Source of the DNA: Panorpa germanica
Taxonomy: Eukaryota > Arthropoda > Insecta > Mecoptera > Panorpidae
Length of the DNA: 64,000 bases
Direction of reading: 5' to 3'
Assembly: GCA_963678705.1 (NCBI GenBank)
Contig: OY783206.1
Coordinates: 15,139,807 to 15,203,806, forward strand
Numbering within the stretch: the first letter of the stretch is position 1; every line of letters begins with the position of its first letter. Positions 11,601 through 26,600 of the stretch are shown here, piece after piece. The position numbers and the translations under genes were made by a program. The notes beneath the pieces were generated by a model. That model saw only the letters and a program-made list of their open reading frames with translations. It did not search any database and was not told the DNA's origin.

Positions 11601-14600
11601 TGAAATTTATTTTTTATTTTGTATTTGAAATAGGAAAATAACGAGGTATTTGCCTTTTGTATTTAAATGATTTTGAAAAGCATTTGTGCACATCTCTGGT
11701 AATATTTTTATACCTTATTTGTATCTGTCAATATTCGTTTCACAAAGCATAAAAACGTTGGAACTTCAAATCAGAATAAATCCCTTATTTTATAACTTTT
11801 TTCTGGTGATAAAACATTTGACGGTTGTGTTAGTAGCTTAGCTTTGTTACACAAGAGGCGCTTATTCTAGAGATTCAATGCTAATTCTCTGACGGTAAAA
11901 GTACCACCACAAAGGAAGCAGTGATACAGAAATTCCAATATCTCCGTTATTTCTTGGATGTTTCAAAAAACCAATAGACCAATATGTATATATTTCAATG
12001 AACATGAAAATTTCCCATCTTAAAAAATTAGTTCACATTTTATTATAATGGGCTTGTGTCCTATGTCTTGATTTCTATAAAACTGTACTATATATTGATA
12101 AAGTTGGTTACTAGAACCTTATATGTTCAATTATTTTTTAATAACTCCTTATATTTTAGGATATATTAATAATTAAAAAAGTCATTTCTTCCCTTTTATT
12201 ATTAAAGGGATTCAACGTTGTACACATTCTACTCTCATAAATCTCTGTTATATGTATTTATGTATCAAAATATTAAATATCATTTACAACTATTTCAAGG
12301 AACAATAAAATTCCAATATTATGTCTGCCTTATTATTCTTTGACTTGACTTGATTATTTTAACTACCAACAGCTACAAAACATTACCACAGCACTGACCT
12401 ACTCAACAAATAACTGACGTTAAAATGCATTTCACGTCATACAAATATGGCCAACCATTTCTAGCGCTAAAACTACAATTCAAACTTTTAATTGCTATAT
12501 CTCCGTCAACATTTAGATATTTAATAAAATAGACACGCCAATACACATATATTAACATCAATTTCAATTAACAATTAAAAAATCGACCACTAAAAAATGA
12601 GGACACAAGCCCATTATTCTAAAAAAACTAAGTTATTTACTAGTATCGTTAGTTAAAATAGTAAACAATTATAAATAATTTAGTCGTAAATCGGACGTTG
12701 TACATTAAATATATAAACATGAAATGTTATACTTGTCTAATGTTGATAAAAGTCAACATGGCTCCAGTGTCGAGTAACATAACATAAATTAGTGGTTAAA
12801 GCCATCAGAGTACTGTGAGAGCAGAGATGACGAGAGACCAGGTTGCCTCTTATCAGGCCTCTTATCTTTCTGGACTTGTTAATTACTTTACAGATTATAT
12901 ATAATGTTTGTTTAAATTATTTTATGCATTATCTGAAACATTTAGATACACGGAATGTATTAGCATTGGTTAAACATGTTTCTACTGGTGTTTAAATACA
13001 TGTAGTTGTACCAATGTAATAATTTTATAAACAATTTTAAGGTTATGTAATATTTATTTTTTATAACAATTTCACATGTTGATATTTATTTAAATTTATG
13101 GGCGTTGTTTTTTTTATTTAATTATTTATATACAACTTATTAGGAGTTTACAAATAATCCTTTGATACCATCAAATCCACCAACATATAAAAAAGGTTGT
13201 AACATAAGTAAGAGTAAAAGAGGTAAAATGATAGGACGAAGTTAAATACATAAGAAAACCTTAATTCATATACCCAGTGGGGCGAAAAGAGATGTGTGGA
13301 CAAGGCATGTATTGCTTAAAGAACTTGGAACAAAAAGGATTCACGAAACATTAGTCTTAATTTAAATTTAACTAGCTTTGACCCCCGTCGCAAGCGATGA
13401 CTGTTCTTTGTGTGTGAATTGAATTTCATTTCCAATTTTAATTTCATTTTTGAATTGAAATATTTAACTCGTTCTATATTATTTTTACATACAACAGCAA
13501 ATCATTTTTCAAATAAACTGACTAAAATTTTTAATTTTTTTTAACAAAATAAAAAATATTTTCAATTTATTCGTAATGTGACCAATTTTTCTTTAAACTT
13601 TGGGATTTTTTTTCGATTTGTAAATAAGGTACCAAAGTTAGCCTATATACAAAATTTCAACTTTCTAGAACATTTTTTACCCTTAGGAAAAAACTGCCCA
13701 TGTGTCCCCAAATAAAAATTTGAATTTTTTTTTTTTAATGTGTAAATTATTACAAAATCCAAAATTTGAGCTTTCTTCAAAATTTCCTACCAGGCCCACT
13801 AATTTTCTCGGCGCCTCTTTTATAAAATTTTGAATTTCTACATTTTGAAATATATTCAAATTCAATAGCGTTCAACACATACAAAATATCCTTTGTCATG
13901 TTATGCCATCTTTAATACTTGTATTTAAAAATATCTGAACAGGTGTTATATATCGGTACATGAAATTGCATACAAACATGATCGTCCGCGAAAGCCATTC
14001 GCGGGGATCACCAGACTGTACATTTTTGTTATTAAGAAAGCCTTAGGCTGGGATCACACTTTAGTGTTCGATTAATCTGCCGAATCAGCGCTGTTGTCAA
14101 CGCATGTGGGGACGGTACCTCGAACATGATCGAAACATGTATTCGGACGCTTCTATTCTAGTGCATTTACCGACATTAAACCGAAAAAGTTTGCCGAACG
14201 AGCACGAACTTTGTGTCCACACATGGGTCTACGTGCACAAAAGTAAAATATTCGGACCCGAACACGCAAGTGTGACGTTAGGTTTTGCTCTATTCCGCGT
14301 AAATTCGTATATTCAGGAGGGGTGTGTATGGATTGGACTGTATCTAATATCAAACAGCAGAGTAAGCGTATGCAGCGACCGCTACGGTTATTGTATTATC
14401 TGTAAGGCCGCACATGAGTCGACTGATTGGAAACCTTAGCCCCGAATCTGCCCGAAACGAATGAGAATGTAACTGTGTTGTTAGTGAGAGAACGAACGTG
14501 TATACAAGTGAGACAAAACACACGGCACGAACGAAATTAAACTGGTTTTGAGCACGTCTTTAGCGACTCTGTTTCTCGGTCGCAGGGCAAGTTTGGTTGC

Positions 14601-17600
14601 ATGCTTTTGATGGTGACATCATGAGCAGAGATGTGCACAAATACTATTCAAAAGTATTTAAATACATACATACATACAAATACGACAAAATAAAATCTCG
14701 TGTTATGCTATTGTTAAAAATTCTATAGAGACACGAAACACGGCTCGACATGGCTTGTTTTTCGTTTTCGTTAGAAACTTCGAGTCAACACGTGTGGGGA
14801 CGGCTTAAGACGGTCTTATAGTTGGCCTTCGGAATAACTCTTTCAATGCATGTCGATGACATTATTCGGACAGTCTCATAGCTTCGGGGAGATCTTGGTT
14901 GTTGCCACAGTAGACCGTAGCGATCGTGCATATGCCTCTTGTTCTACGTTTGATACGATAAATTCGATTCGTCTGATACGAACCGTGCGGACCTATGTAC
15001 ACATACAGTACAATTTTATAAAATCTACAACTTCATTTATGAATCAATGCATAACAATTTAATTTTAGATTAAACTTAGTTTATCAATTATTCCGAGTCT
15101 TATTTACATATCGTACATATTTCTGAACACCGTGTTTATGAATCCAGCGCGTGGACACAGTCGAATTATAAAAATAAACACAGACACACACATACACACA
15201 ATGCATATCACCTGGACATCACATCACACACACATTGATAAATGATGCACACGTATTATGTACATACAGTGTAATTCCTTTTACAATAACGGATGGTTAT
15301 TTGAAACGCCAATAGTTCACCTGTACGCATTGGTATACTGCTGTACTGCTATAGTCGTAGGCTATTCTTTGGCGGTGCGGGCGATGTGCGAATATCGCAT
15401 GGTTATCCATTATCTATTGTACGAGTACGAGTATAAGTTGTAACCGAAACAGTATTTGCCAATGTTCACGTGCATTTGTTTGTTGTGTTTCCATTGTTAC
15501 TCAAATTATTGATTAAAACTTTAATTTATTAGCGTTCCGTTTGTGTTTATTTGTAAATAACAGTGTTTACCTCTCGATTAATAAACTACAGGAGTGTTAG
15601 TTACCTAATAATTGAATATTATATAATTATTTTAGTGACAGTGAATAAAAATTCAGCCAGTGCATGTTTATGTTCGCAAAACTCGAAAAGTTGTCGGTTA
15701 ATTGGTTTGAAATTTTGACACATCGTTGCATTCGAATACGCGCGTCATTTTGAAAATCAAATTCATTTCTTTAGTTTCTTTCCAGTTGATCGTTGTCTGT
15801 GTTACCGTGTGTGGGTGTGTCTTTCAATTACTTTCGTATTCGTTTCGTATCAGACTGAGCCACAGAGAAGCATAGCCGGGTTTAGTTACTCAATTATAAT
15901 AATAACTTTTTGTATAATGTCTCCGTTAGACACAATTCTAATGCCGGTTTCACACCAGAGAGACAGTTCATTAAAACACGAACAAAAACTGTTTTTATGA
16001 ACTACAACATCAATGTTTACACCAAAGAGACAGTTCTTAAAACATTTTTGTCTTTTGCTGATGTTTTAGTAAACAAAACACATTCCCATCTGGAGTCAGA
16101 AATATCAAAGGAAAACACGTTAGTTGTTGTTTTTCAGTCTTCTTGGTTTGAACACGCAGTTTTGTTTTTTGTGAACATTAGCGCTTGTCAATTGTTGTTT
16201 ATTATGTTTATAATTTTTATGGGACACACAGAAAAACACTAAAAACAAAACCAGTCCAACCACAACAAAACTGTTTTCAAAAATGTCTCTCTGGTGTGAA
16301 ACCGACATAATATAACATAACAAAAGTTACGAGTTACGTAATCAATGTTACCTAAAACACAACCCATTTTGTGACCCATTTTTCTTCTTTTTGAAGAATA
16401 AATATATCTTTTTGTACATTTACATAATCATAAAACTTCATAAGTAGACCGTTTTAAGCATTTTATAATCTAAAGAAGTGCTTTTCTATGATTAAATGCA
16501 TCAAAATGCACCCTTTTGGATTAAATATTACTAGTTTTCACTTAAGTAAAATATTATATGAATATAAACTAACACCATGTTTTGTAATTATCGGTTTTAT
16601 TTTAATTCATCTTAAGCAGCGTGTCAAGTGACGCTATTTTCAATATTTTATTGTAATAATATTTTTTTAACTTATTTCTTAAATCCCATGGTGTCGAAAG
16701 TAATTTCTAAGTAAGGTTCCTTTTACGAAATGTGGTTTAATATTATTCAGTCCTTAATTTAGGATTATAGTAGATTAATTAGTAATTACATAGAAGGTCA
16801 GACGTATTGCAAGTTCCCGATTGGTTATCAATTGATAACCAGACATACCAGCCCGATGAATGTTTTGTTATCACTTCAAAGTTTATTATTATTGTTATTA
16901 TCTTTATATAGTTGAGTAATATTATGAGAGGTTCGATTAACGCTGCTTATCTTTGGATCTTATCCCGCTTAACATGGTTATGTACATAGAACAAAGTTTA
17001 TTAGATTTACTTTAAAAATGTACATTTTGTTAATGGAAAAACTTATACATTTTTATGTAAACTTTTGGTTTCATTTAAAAAAGAAATTGAGTGCAAATAA
17101 CATCTTTTCAGTATTTTAAGGAGTACGTTTTGTGTTTAGGGGGATATGATTATAAATGAAATAGCAATAACTAAGTAAACAAAGTTCAGAGATGTGCGTT
17201 TTTCAAATACATATACTCAAAATGCAAATACAAAATAGTAAATACCTATTTTCTATTTTGTATTTAAATATCTTTTAAGAGTATAGAATTTTATATTTTA
17301 TTTGAAAACTTTTACCATCCTATTTCTTATTTGGAAAATACAAAATACTGTTTTAATTTTTATTACTTCATAGTTATAATGTTTACTGATTAACAAATCA
17401 GTAAACATTATTTTTTGAATATAAACTTAAAACCCCACCAACATTAGCACCATCTATGATATAAAAGTATCTATCTTTGTATCTAAAACAATTGTCTTAG
17501 AATTCTAATTTAAAATAATCTTAATTGAAAATTGAATCGAAATCTAATTTTAATTGAAAATAAAACAAGAAGATATGAAAACTGTATGTGATACAACTAA

Positions 17601-20600
17601 TAAAAAAAAGGAAAACAACAAATCTTATTATATGTTTGTGGATGACTTGGACCCTTCGACAGTCAGTGACAATGGTAATACAACCATAGGGCAGGAAACA
17701 TTGCAGTATTTAATAGACAATAATACTAACATAGATTCTTTAATTAATTATCCATACATAAAGAAAATATTTTTAAAATACAACACCTGTTTGCCAAGTT
17801 CTGCACCAGTAGAACTTGTCTTTTCGTTTGGTGGAATGATAATGAGACCTCATCGACGAAAAATGAAGGATATATCTTAATATATATAAATCACGTGTCA
17901 CGTTGTTTGTCCGCGATGGACTCCTAAACTACTTAACCGATTTTAATCAAATTTGTACACCGTGTGCAGTTTGATCCAACTGGAAAGATAGGATAGCTTA
18001 CATCTCAATTTATGATTGCAATATTATCTTAATGCAAATTATTTGTCTATTAATTATCTGTTAGCTCCAAACGATTTTAAAAGATGGCGACATCTGTTGA
18101 CTAGATTGAGTAAATATTCAATAGATGGCGCTATGTAATGTAATATGACAAAAACGTTAGACACAGCAACGCGTGGCCGTGACAGCTAGTATAATATATA
18201 TTTATATTATGTAAATTCTTATAATTATTAAAAAAAAAAAAAATTATATTAGTAACATAAAGAGTATTCTATTTTCCCAAAAGTATTTTTAAAATACGTA
18301 TTTTGTATTTTGTATTTAAATGTTAACATGAAATTTATTTTTTATATTTGTGTTTGAAATAGGAATATAACGAGGTATTTGCATTTTGTATTTAAATGCA
18401 TTTGAAAAGCATTTGTGCACATTTCTGTCAAAGTTAATTTACTTAATTAGTTATACAGCCCGACATTACTAATAAATAAAAAAATGTCATTTTCTAAACA
18501 ACTTGTTAGAATTTCATAATATTTTACTTCAATGTAATAGCATGTCAAATATAAGCACAAGCTGATTGGCTAGTGTTATAATTATCAATTATTATCACTT
18601 GTCGATTACATCGACTAAACCCGGCACGGCCACGAATAAACACCAGGCGAAATAATTTGCATTTTTCTATCGTCAGAATGTCTTCATTTTACATGACGTG
18701 TCTAGTTAAACTTGTTTTTAATGAGATGCAACAATAATTAAATAAGTAAATACAAATTGTTGTCAACTCTTTATAACATTACATAAACATACAGGGTTAG
18801 GCACGATATTCATACAAAATTCTTCTTTTCTTATTACGCAGTTTTGGTATAGGGGTTATTCATTAAAAGGTCTTATACACGCTGGAATATGATGTGCTGG
18901 TAAGGCCTGTCGCACACTGCATGCATATTTAAGCGATGGCGAATTCTTTACTTCAATTTTTATCGACAAATATCGAGACTGTATCTTTGAAATTGAATTT
19001 TTTAATTTGAAATTGAATGGTTTTTTGCCTGTTAAAATTAATTTTTGGTTCATATATTAGTTTATTAATTAAAAAATTACCTATAATTGATGTCAAATTT
19101 ATATTAATTCAATACAAATTAAATATTTAAAAAAGTAATAATTAATTTGACAACATTTGATATATTTCTCACTGGTTTTATTTAATTATTTTCGAAAATA
19201 GACATCCTTGTGATAATTTTCTTTCTTGAATAGTTTCAAAAAAGTTTTTTTTTATACACACGTAGTTTTTGAAACCCGTGTCATCATTTCTTCATAGTTA
19301 AAAGTTATAATATACGGTGAATTGAGCTAAAACTTATGATATTTATGGACAGTGGCCATTGCGAGTCCCTGAACGGCAGATATTTGCGTGGCCCTTGTTC
19401 TTTGTGTAATTTATGCAAGTTGAAAGTATTTTTGATGATGATTGAGGAGAATTGCAAAAATTATAAATAAATAAATGTAGAGGTGTAAAAGTTTATATTA
19501 GATGATTTATAAAATTTAATAAATACGAAGACGACAAATAATAATAATGATAAACTAAAGTATACTTAATGTCTTAAAAGATATACGCAGTGATTCAAGT
19601 GGGATTTCTAAAGAGTGAGGCGCGAGATTCAAATACATATATAGTAATAAATTGTTCTACTTGGGTTGTTCCGCGAGGGTGCATGGCCCCGGGCGGTTGC
19701 CCTGCTTGCCACCCCCTAAGGCCGCCTCTGTATATAGATATTAGCTATTTTTAATGATTTCTAAGAAGAAAACTATGAAAATCCCTATGGTCACTAAAAT
19801 TTTAAGACTGCTGTATTTAAATGTAAAGAATATTTAAAGACTGCTGTATTAACTATTTCTACCGACCCTCCAAATTTGAAGACATTTTCCTGAAAGTCTT
19901 GTAGCTCCTTAAAAACTATCTTAACTGATTCCCGTCGGTGGCGAGCCCAGCATATTCGAGTATTTATACCATTTCAAGATAACATGGCACAATTTTCTGT
20001 GCAAAAATAGTTCAGTATTTGTGCCTAACCCTGCGTATTATTTCAATTCTGCAGCATTAGACTTATTTCTCTTTAATTTGTTTAGAACGTCCGTCATGTC
20101 ATGAATTTAGATGCTGATTGCTTGCATGTCGCCCGCATTTATTCTGTTCATGTAAATGTTTTTGATTTCACCAATGACAAGACACATCACTTGTCTGGAA
20201 TAAGCAATTTTCTAAATGACCTTGTAACACTCTTCTTTATAGGACGACCTCATTATTTCTTTATTAGAAAAATTTGTTTCGTCATTTTATTTAAAAATTA
20301 GTTTTGATTTATTATTTATTCATAATTGTACATGTTTACAAATGTATTTGTATTAGCTAAACTCTTAGGCCTCTCTCAGTATGGCACCGTATTTAAGCGA
20401 ATTTCTGCCGGACGTATACGGGCTACTACGCTTTACCTATTCGAACCCTGTAAATGTAATGAGAACTCTCTGGACCTCTCAGACTGCACGCTACAAAGCC
20501 GTCCGAATACGGGCGGCACTACCTCGCACATTAGAACCGTATAAAAACGAATTTTATCCAAGCGTTAGCACTACTCCAACGATATCTTATCCGAATTTTT

Positions 20601-23600
20601 GTAAATGCAAACAGCCGCCTCAGACTGGAGGGGATACCTAAGATCGCTTGTTATTACGCTGCAATACGGTTCAAATAAAATCTATGGGCGACATCGCTAT
20701 GTTCTGCATGCAGTTTCTGTTTGTATTTCAGTGAATCATGGACACCGAAAAATTAATTCTTTGAATTCAAGAAAGAGAACCAACCAGAACTCAGATATAT
20801 AATAAATGCTAAAGTCCCTTTAATACCAGCAGTGTATCGATAAAAATTAGAGTTAAAGTTTGCTCTCATGATAAATTATATAAGTGCTAAAGAACTCCAA
20901 TACACCCCCTAATACACGACTACAGACATCTGTGACACACATAGGCGGTCTGGTTTGTAGCTCATCCAATCCGCCGATTTACGTCCGAATACGCCGTCGC
21001 TTAAATACGGTCCCATACTGAGACAGGCCTTAGAGAGGGGAAAGAACGGTTGCACTGACCTTAACAAATTTCAATTCGGTTATGGCATAACCTAAAAAAT
21101 GGATTTTCAATTCTTGTCTTCTCAAAAACCGGTTAAGGCTCGACTAGAACAAATTTCTAATGTCAAGCAATTGAAGTCTGTTGCAGTCTCTACATATATA
21201 AGTACATATCATCATCCTATATTATAATGTTCCAGGTGTATGTTTATTTGTTTGTTTGTTGCTGAAATTCGTATGGTTGAATGAAAACGGCTCCGTCAAT
21301 GTTTTTGAAAGTTTGCTATTTCGTAGAGAAAAAAATTCTAAGACTTTTGGCGTCTCCGAATTTTCTGAAGACCCGTAATTTTGGAAAACTAAAAATATAT
21401 TTTTTACTCTTTAACTTTTTATTCGTAAAAGGTAGATAGTTGAAATTTGGTATGTGTATTACGGTGTTTAATGCTAACATTATTTGAAAATTAGAAATTG
21501 AAAAATTGGAAAAGGAGGCGTTGAGAAAATTAGGGGGCCCGGTAGGAAACTTCGGAGAAAACTCAAATTTTGGATTACGTAATAACAAAATATGTTATTA
21601 AAAAAAAAATTCATTTCTATTTGGGAGTCACGGGGGCGGTTTCTGCCGAGGGTAAAAATTGGGATAGAAAGTTGAAATTTTATGTACAGCTAACTACGGG
21701 GGTAAACTCTAGTATTTCTATATTGTCATTAGGATTATATTTAAAGTGTAAAAAGATTCATCAGGAGTAATTTTATTTGTTAAAGTACAGTGTATATAAC
21801 AATAATTTAAAAATAAATTACATTATAATGCATACGATATTCAGGTGATAAGAACAACCCTAACTAAGTAGAATCAACCCTAATAATAAATAACTAAAAA
21901 AAACAATGATAAAACGCAGGTGCGGGGAATTTAGAAGGCGTGTTGGTGTGAGTCACAAAACACGTTGCTAAAACAACCAAAACAAACCACGTGCCTAAGG
22001 TCGCAAGGTCCTACGACTATTCCATTGCGTGGTACGCCATCGTGAGCTTTGTGCGGTACATTTGGTTATGCCCAAGTAAACTGCGAAATACTAAAATATA
22101 AACATTTTAAAGTGATTAAAAAATGGTTTCAAAATCACCGCGAAAGTTTAGTGGCGCTGCTAGTGAAAACGGAGGTGCTAAACAACATGTTAGTCTCTAT
22201 TATTAGTAATTCTTAATATATAATGTTTATATTTAAAACATTTTAATAATAACATGTCGTCAGTGACTTTAACTGGTATCGGAAATAGACTGGTGTTAAT
22301 TTTTTTTCTTAATTCCAGGAACAATTACGTAAAAGACGTGAAGAAGAAGAAAGAATTGCACAGCAAAATGAATTTCTTCGTGCTTCGTTGCGTGGATCAC
22401 GTAAACTACAGGCGCTTCAAGATGGCGCCCCAAATCTTGGAGTTATTAACGACGCATATTGCGAAGACGAACTCAATGATTCTAGTAAACATATAAACGG
22501 TAAATTTTTGAAATAATAATTTGAATTTTTTTTTTAATGTATTTGTCTTTAGTTACTACATTCTTCCACCTTAAATCATTAAATTACATATCATTGTAAA
22601 TAATTACATTTCATTTGTGTTCCGTAATCTATCTACTCATTCTCACTCCTTCCAAAAAAAAAAGTAAAAACAAAATAAATAAACTAAACTCCTACTGCTT
22701 CTCTCTTCCTACTACTCTCCCATCTGTTTCTACTCTGCCATTCCTTCCATTTCATCGCTCCTTCTCTCTTTCTCCGTCATCCACTTCTTCCCTTCTCTAC
22801 CTCCCTTCAATAACTGCACAATTTTTTTTCTCTTATTACTCTTTTCTCACATGAATACTTAATGTGCTCCAGCGTTTCTATCTCTCTCTAGTATACCTTG
22901 CACATCCTTTTTCTCTCAATTTTCTCAATCTAGCTCCTTCTGCTACTTCTTATGTTCGTGGTCTCTTTTTCTCGTATGTACTGCGGTATCTCTCTTGTAT
23001 CTTTCATTATATTTGCTATTATCAATTTTTTCCAATCTTTGCTGTTGCTGTATCTCTCTATTCCTTAGCTCCTCTTCCACACTTGTGCCTTCTTCTGTCG
23101 CCATTTCGTTTTCGTTCCTACTCTTCTACTCCCGTTTCTACTCTCCTGTCTTATTTTCATTAGGACCTCGCCTTCAGCATTTTTCATTTTCTTCTCGAAT
23201 GTAATTCCCCTGCTTTCTTCTTCAATTCTTATTTTGTTCCTTTTCACCTCTTTCGTCCAGCCCTAATACCCATTTGATATACTTTTCATAAATATTTTAC
23301 CTGCACCTTGGATGTTCTTAAAAGATTACTTTGAGTTAAAACTTCTACTGTAATATTTATCAACACATTACTGTAGTGCGAGTAAAAAAGTGCATATTAT
23401 ATGTCTGCATCGTTTTCACTTCCACCGATGTATATGTATCCGAGTATGCCCCGGGTATATGCAACTGCAAGTAGATCGTAGTGCGACATGTTGATATACA
23501 TGCCTATGAACCGGATGATTATGAAATATAATAGATTCTACTACGGTACATTGGTGTATTGATAACATTTAAAATAGAAACTTCCTCTCATGATACAGAT

Positions 23601-26600
23601 ACCTGTCGTGATAATGAAAAAATTAAAAGTATCAAGTAAAAGTTTACAATGCGCGAGAAATGATACATCTTCAATCTGGCAGAGCTAGACAATAAATAGT
23701 AGCATATACTGCCAGTATTACTCGTAAAAGCATAGTAACATCAGTTACTTCACGTTCATACAATGCAGGCAGTTCCATGTTAACCATGATTTGTTTTGTA
23801 AGTGAATGTTAACATGATATGACAATAAAAGAGTATACAAAACTATTTGGTATCGGATATCCGGTCTCCGGGTTATTTATATAGACAAACAAATAAAAGG
23901 GCTTGCATACAAATGAAAATGACGTTTCAGATTCATATGTATGTGTACGAGTATTTAGATTTAATTTAAATCTATGTATGTTTGTTTCTGTCAAATGAGA
24001 TTTACCGTTAATAACTTTGAATATACATGTAGCTGCTATATATTCACCGTTTGACTCGATTCGAACACCTATACAGTTTCTAAATCACAGAAACCATAGA
24101 TTGGTCTCACACTGCAACAGACTACGTGCCGACTATGATCGAGTATGAACGACTATCGTCGATTTGGTTGTACGAGTGTACGACTAGAGCATAAAATGGA
24201 TTATACTTTAAATCCTATATTATAATGTTCCAAGTGAAAGTTTATATGTTTATTTGTTTATATGTTTACACGATTTGTATGGTGGCTTGAAAACGGCTCC
24301 ATGCCCCTTTAGGAAAATGTCCTATTTCATAGAGAAAAAAATTCTAAGACTTTTGCCTTCTCCGGATTTTCTCTTAAATTTCCTGGAAACCCGTAGTTTT
24401 GGAAAAACTAAAATATTTTTTTTACTTTTTGCTGTATAACTTTTAATTCGTAAAAGATAGTTGAAATTTTGCATGTGTATTACAGTGTTCAATCTTAACA
24501 TTTTTTGAAAATTAAAAATTTAATAATCGAAAACCTTTGGAGAACACTCAAACTTAGGATTATTTTATAATTAAATATGCTATTAAAAAAAATCAAAATT
24601 CAAATATTTTATTTGGGGGCATGGGGGCAGTTTTTGCCGAGGATAAAAATTGGGCTAGAAAGGTGAAATTTTATATATGTATATTTTATATATATTATAT
24701 TTTATTTATATATTTATATACTTTGGTACCTAATTTGTAAATCGAAGAAAAATCCAACATTTAAAAAAAGAAGTTGGTCAAATAATGAATAAATCGAAAA
24801 TATTTCATATTTTGTTGAAAAAATTATGTATTTTTTTGTCAATTTGTATGAAAAATTGTTTTATTATTGAACGAGTTAAATATTTCAATTTAACAATAGA
24901 ATTAAAATTTGAAATTCGAATTATTTTATTGGATTCAAATCATACACACTAAAAAGACGTCGCTTAGCGACGGGGGTAAATTTTTTTTAAGCTTTTCTAC
25001 TGTAAACTAGTGATCTCCTAGATCTACTCATCGAAAATACCCCCTCTTATGGACACCCTTGTCTGTGCTTTAACGATTTTAAAGAAGTGTCGTGAGAATG
25101 ATCTGGTCTAGAACTCTAGCCAAGGCGACTCCTGTCTCTTATTAAGCGCTTATTCAAGCGTGGCAAGCACCTGAGTGCCGTCGTACGTGACGTTTGAAAG
25201 ATAATATGTTGGGAATCAAAATAAGTAAACGATCTGCTGTTAACAAAGATCGTTCTCTTATTTAAATCGACAGATATTTCATTACTTTAATTTATTTAGA
25301 TTCTATAAAATAATTCTAGTTTGTCCAACTTTCAAAAAATATCATTCAATAACGTTTATTCTTGAACTTATTATTTTATAGGTTATGGAGACCTAGTAGC
25401 AACGCTTCAGCGTTTGCAGTCACAACTAAATAAGCATGGATTAGGTGCTCTTGCCGGTAGAGTTTCAACGGCACAGAGTCTTCTCCTTGGTCCAGCTGTA
25501 GCCAGAGCTTTGTCTACGAGATCCGTTGTGCTTGAACGACGAAGGCATCGACAAGCAGTTAACAATAATGCACAGACTCTTGTTAAAGACGTAAGTTTTA
25601 TTCAAATATTTTAAATATTTCAAATAATCGAACTTGAATTCGTATATTAACCCGGTCAAATTAAAGAATAAAATAAGGGTAGATTAGCTGTAATTCGCAT
25701 AGAACTGAACATTGGTATAGACCTTGGAGAAACATTAGTACAAATAAAATACTAAAAGTCCTCACCGATCGCACATCTGCATAAAAAGTTATTCAAGGTC
25801 AAAGATCATTAAAAATGGTTTTTCCAATTTTTCCGGTAAACGGTAAGTTTATCATAAAAATAGATCAGACAAAAGTTGTAGATCATGAAATTATCTACAA
25901 TAATTGTTCTTATACTTTTTTTCTAAGCTTCACCATTCCTGAGATATTTCGATTCTAATTCACAGAAACAATAATACGTACGCTGACTGCGTATATGGTA
26001 TACACGCCATCGTATGTTTAATATGAGTAAAAATATTGGTTTGTGTAACTTGTAAATACAAATTATACGATTGTGAGAATATACACATTGTTAAGGAAAA
26101 TAAGGACATTTCAAAGTATTCCGAAATTACACAGTGTGCAATGTGATTTGCATTGACTCTTTAAAGTAAAAGTTAAAATATTTAATGTAAAGCACGAATA
26201 AACTTACCAGTTGTTAAGATATTCACATAATACAAGAATTATGAGATCATTTTATTTTTATTTGCTCAAGGATCTCTAGGATAACACCACAATAGTGTCA
26301 GTAATTCAGTAATAGTCAATTTTTATCGCATACTATTGACATTACCACAAATTAGATTCAAAAATAAACAAAACACTACCTCACAGGTGGTGCGGAAATG
26401 TGTGCATATTATGTAGAATAGGATTTCTTCAACTTTTAGAATCGCAATATCTCAGGAATGGTGATTCTTAGAGAAAAAAGTACAAGAACATTTTTTGTAG
26501 CTAATTTCATGATCTACAACTTTTGTCTAATGAATTTTTATAATAAAACTTATCGTTTGCAATAAAAATTGGAGAAAACATTTTTGTTTACCTTCGACCT

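Larger units (their letters stand above)
17187..18427 (+). mobile_element. Decayed hAT element (family H) with transposase remnant
   Basis: The ends are CAGAGATGTGCG and GTGCACATTTCTG. The flanking 8-bp duplication is ACAAAGTT/TCAAAGTT (7 of 8). It contains a transposase C-terminal fragment (17575-17870), so it is a less deleted relative of the MITE at 10999. A Helitron (17875-18189) is inserted in it. Confidence 0.82.

Noticed and set aside
14104-15062. Coding exons in the GC-richer block
   Set aside because: Open frames have no recognisable motif or splice logic, and the block is split by a MITE copy.
22615-23247. Plus- and minus-strand open frames in the pyrimidine-rich block
   Set aside because: The block is a decayed LINE 3' end on the minus strand. 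The frames are low-complexity by-products.
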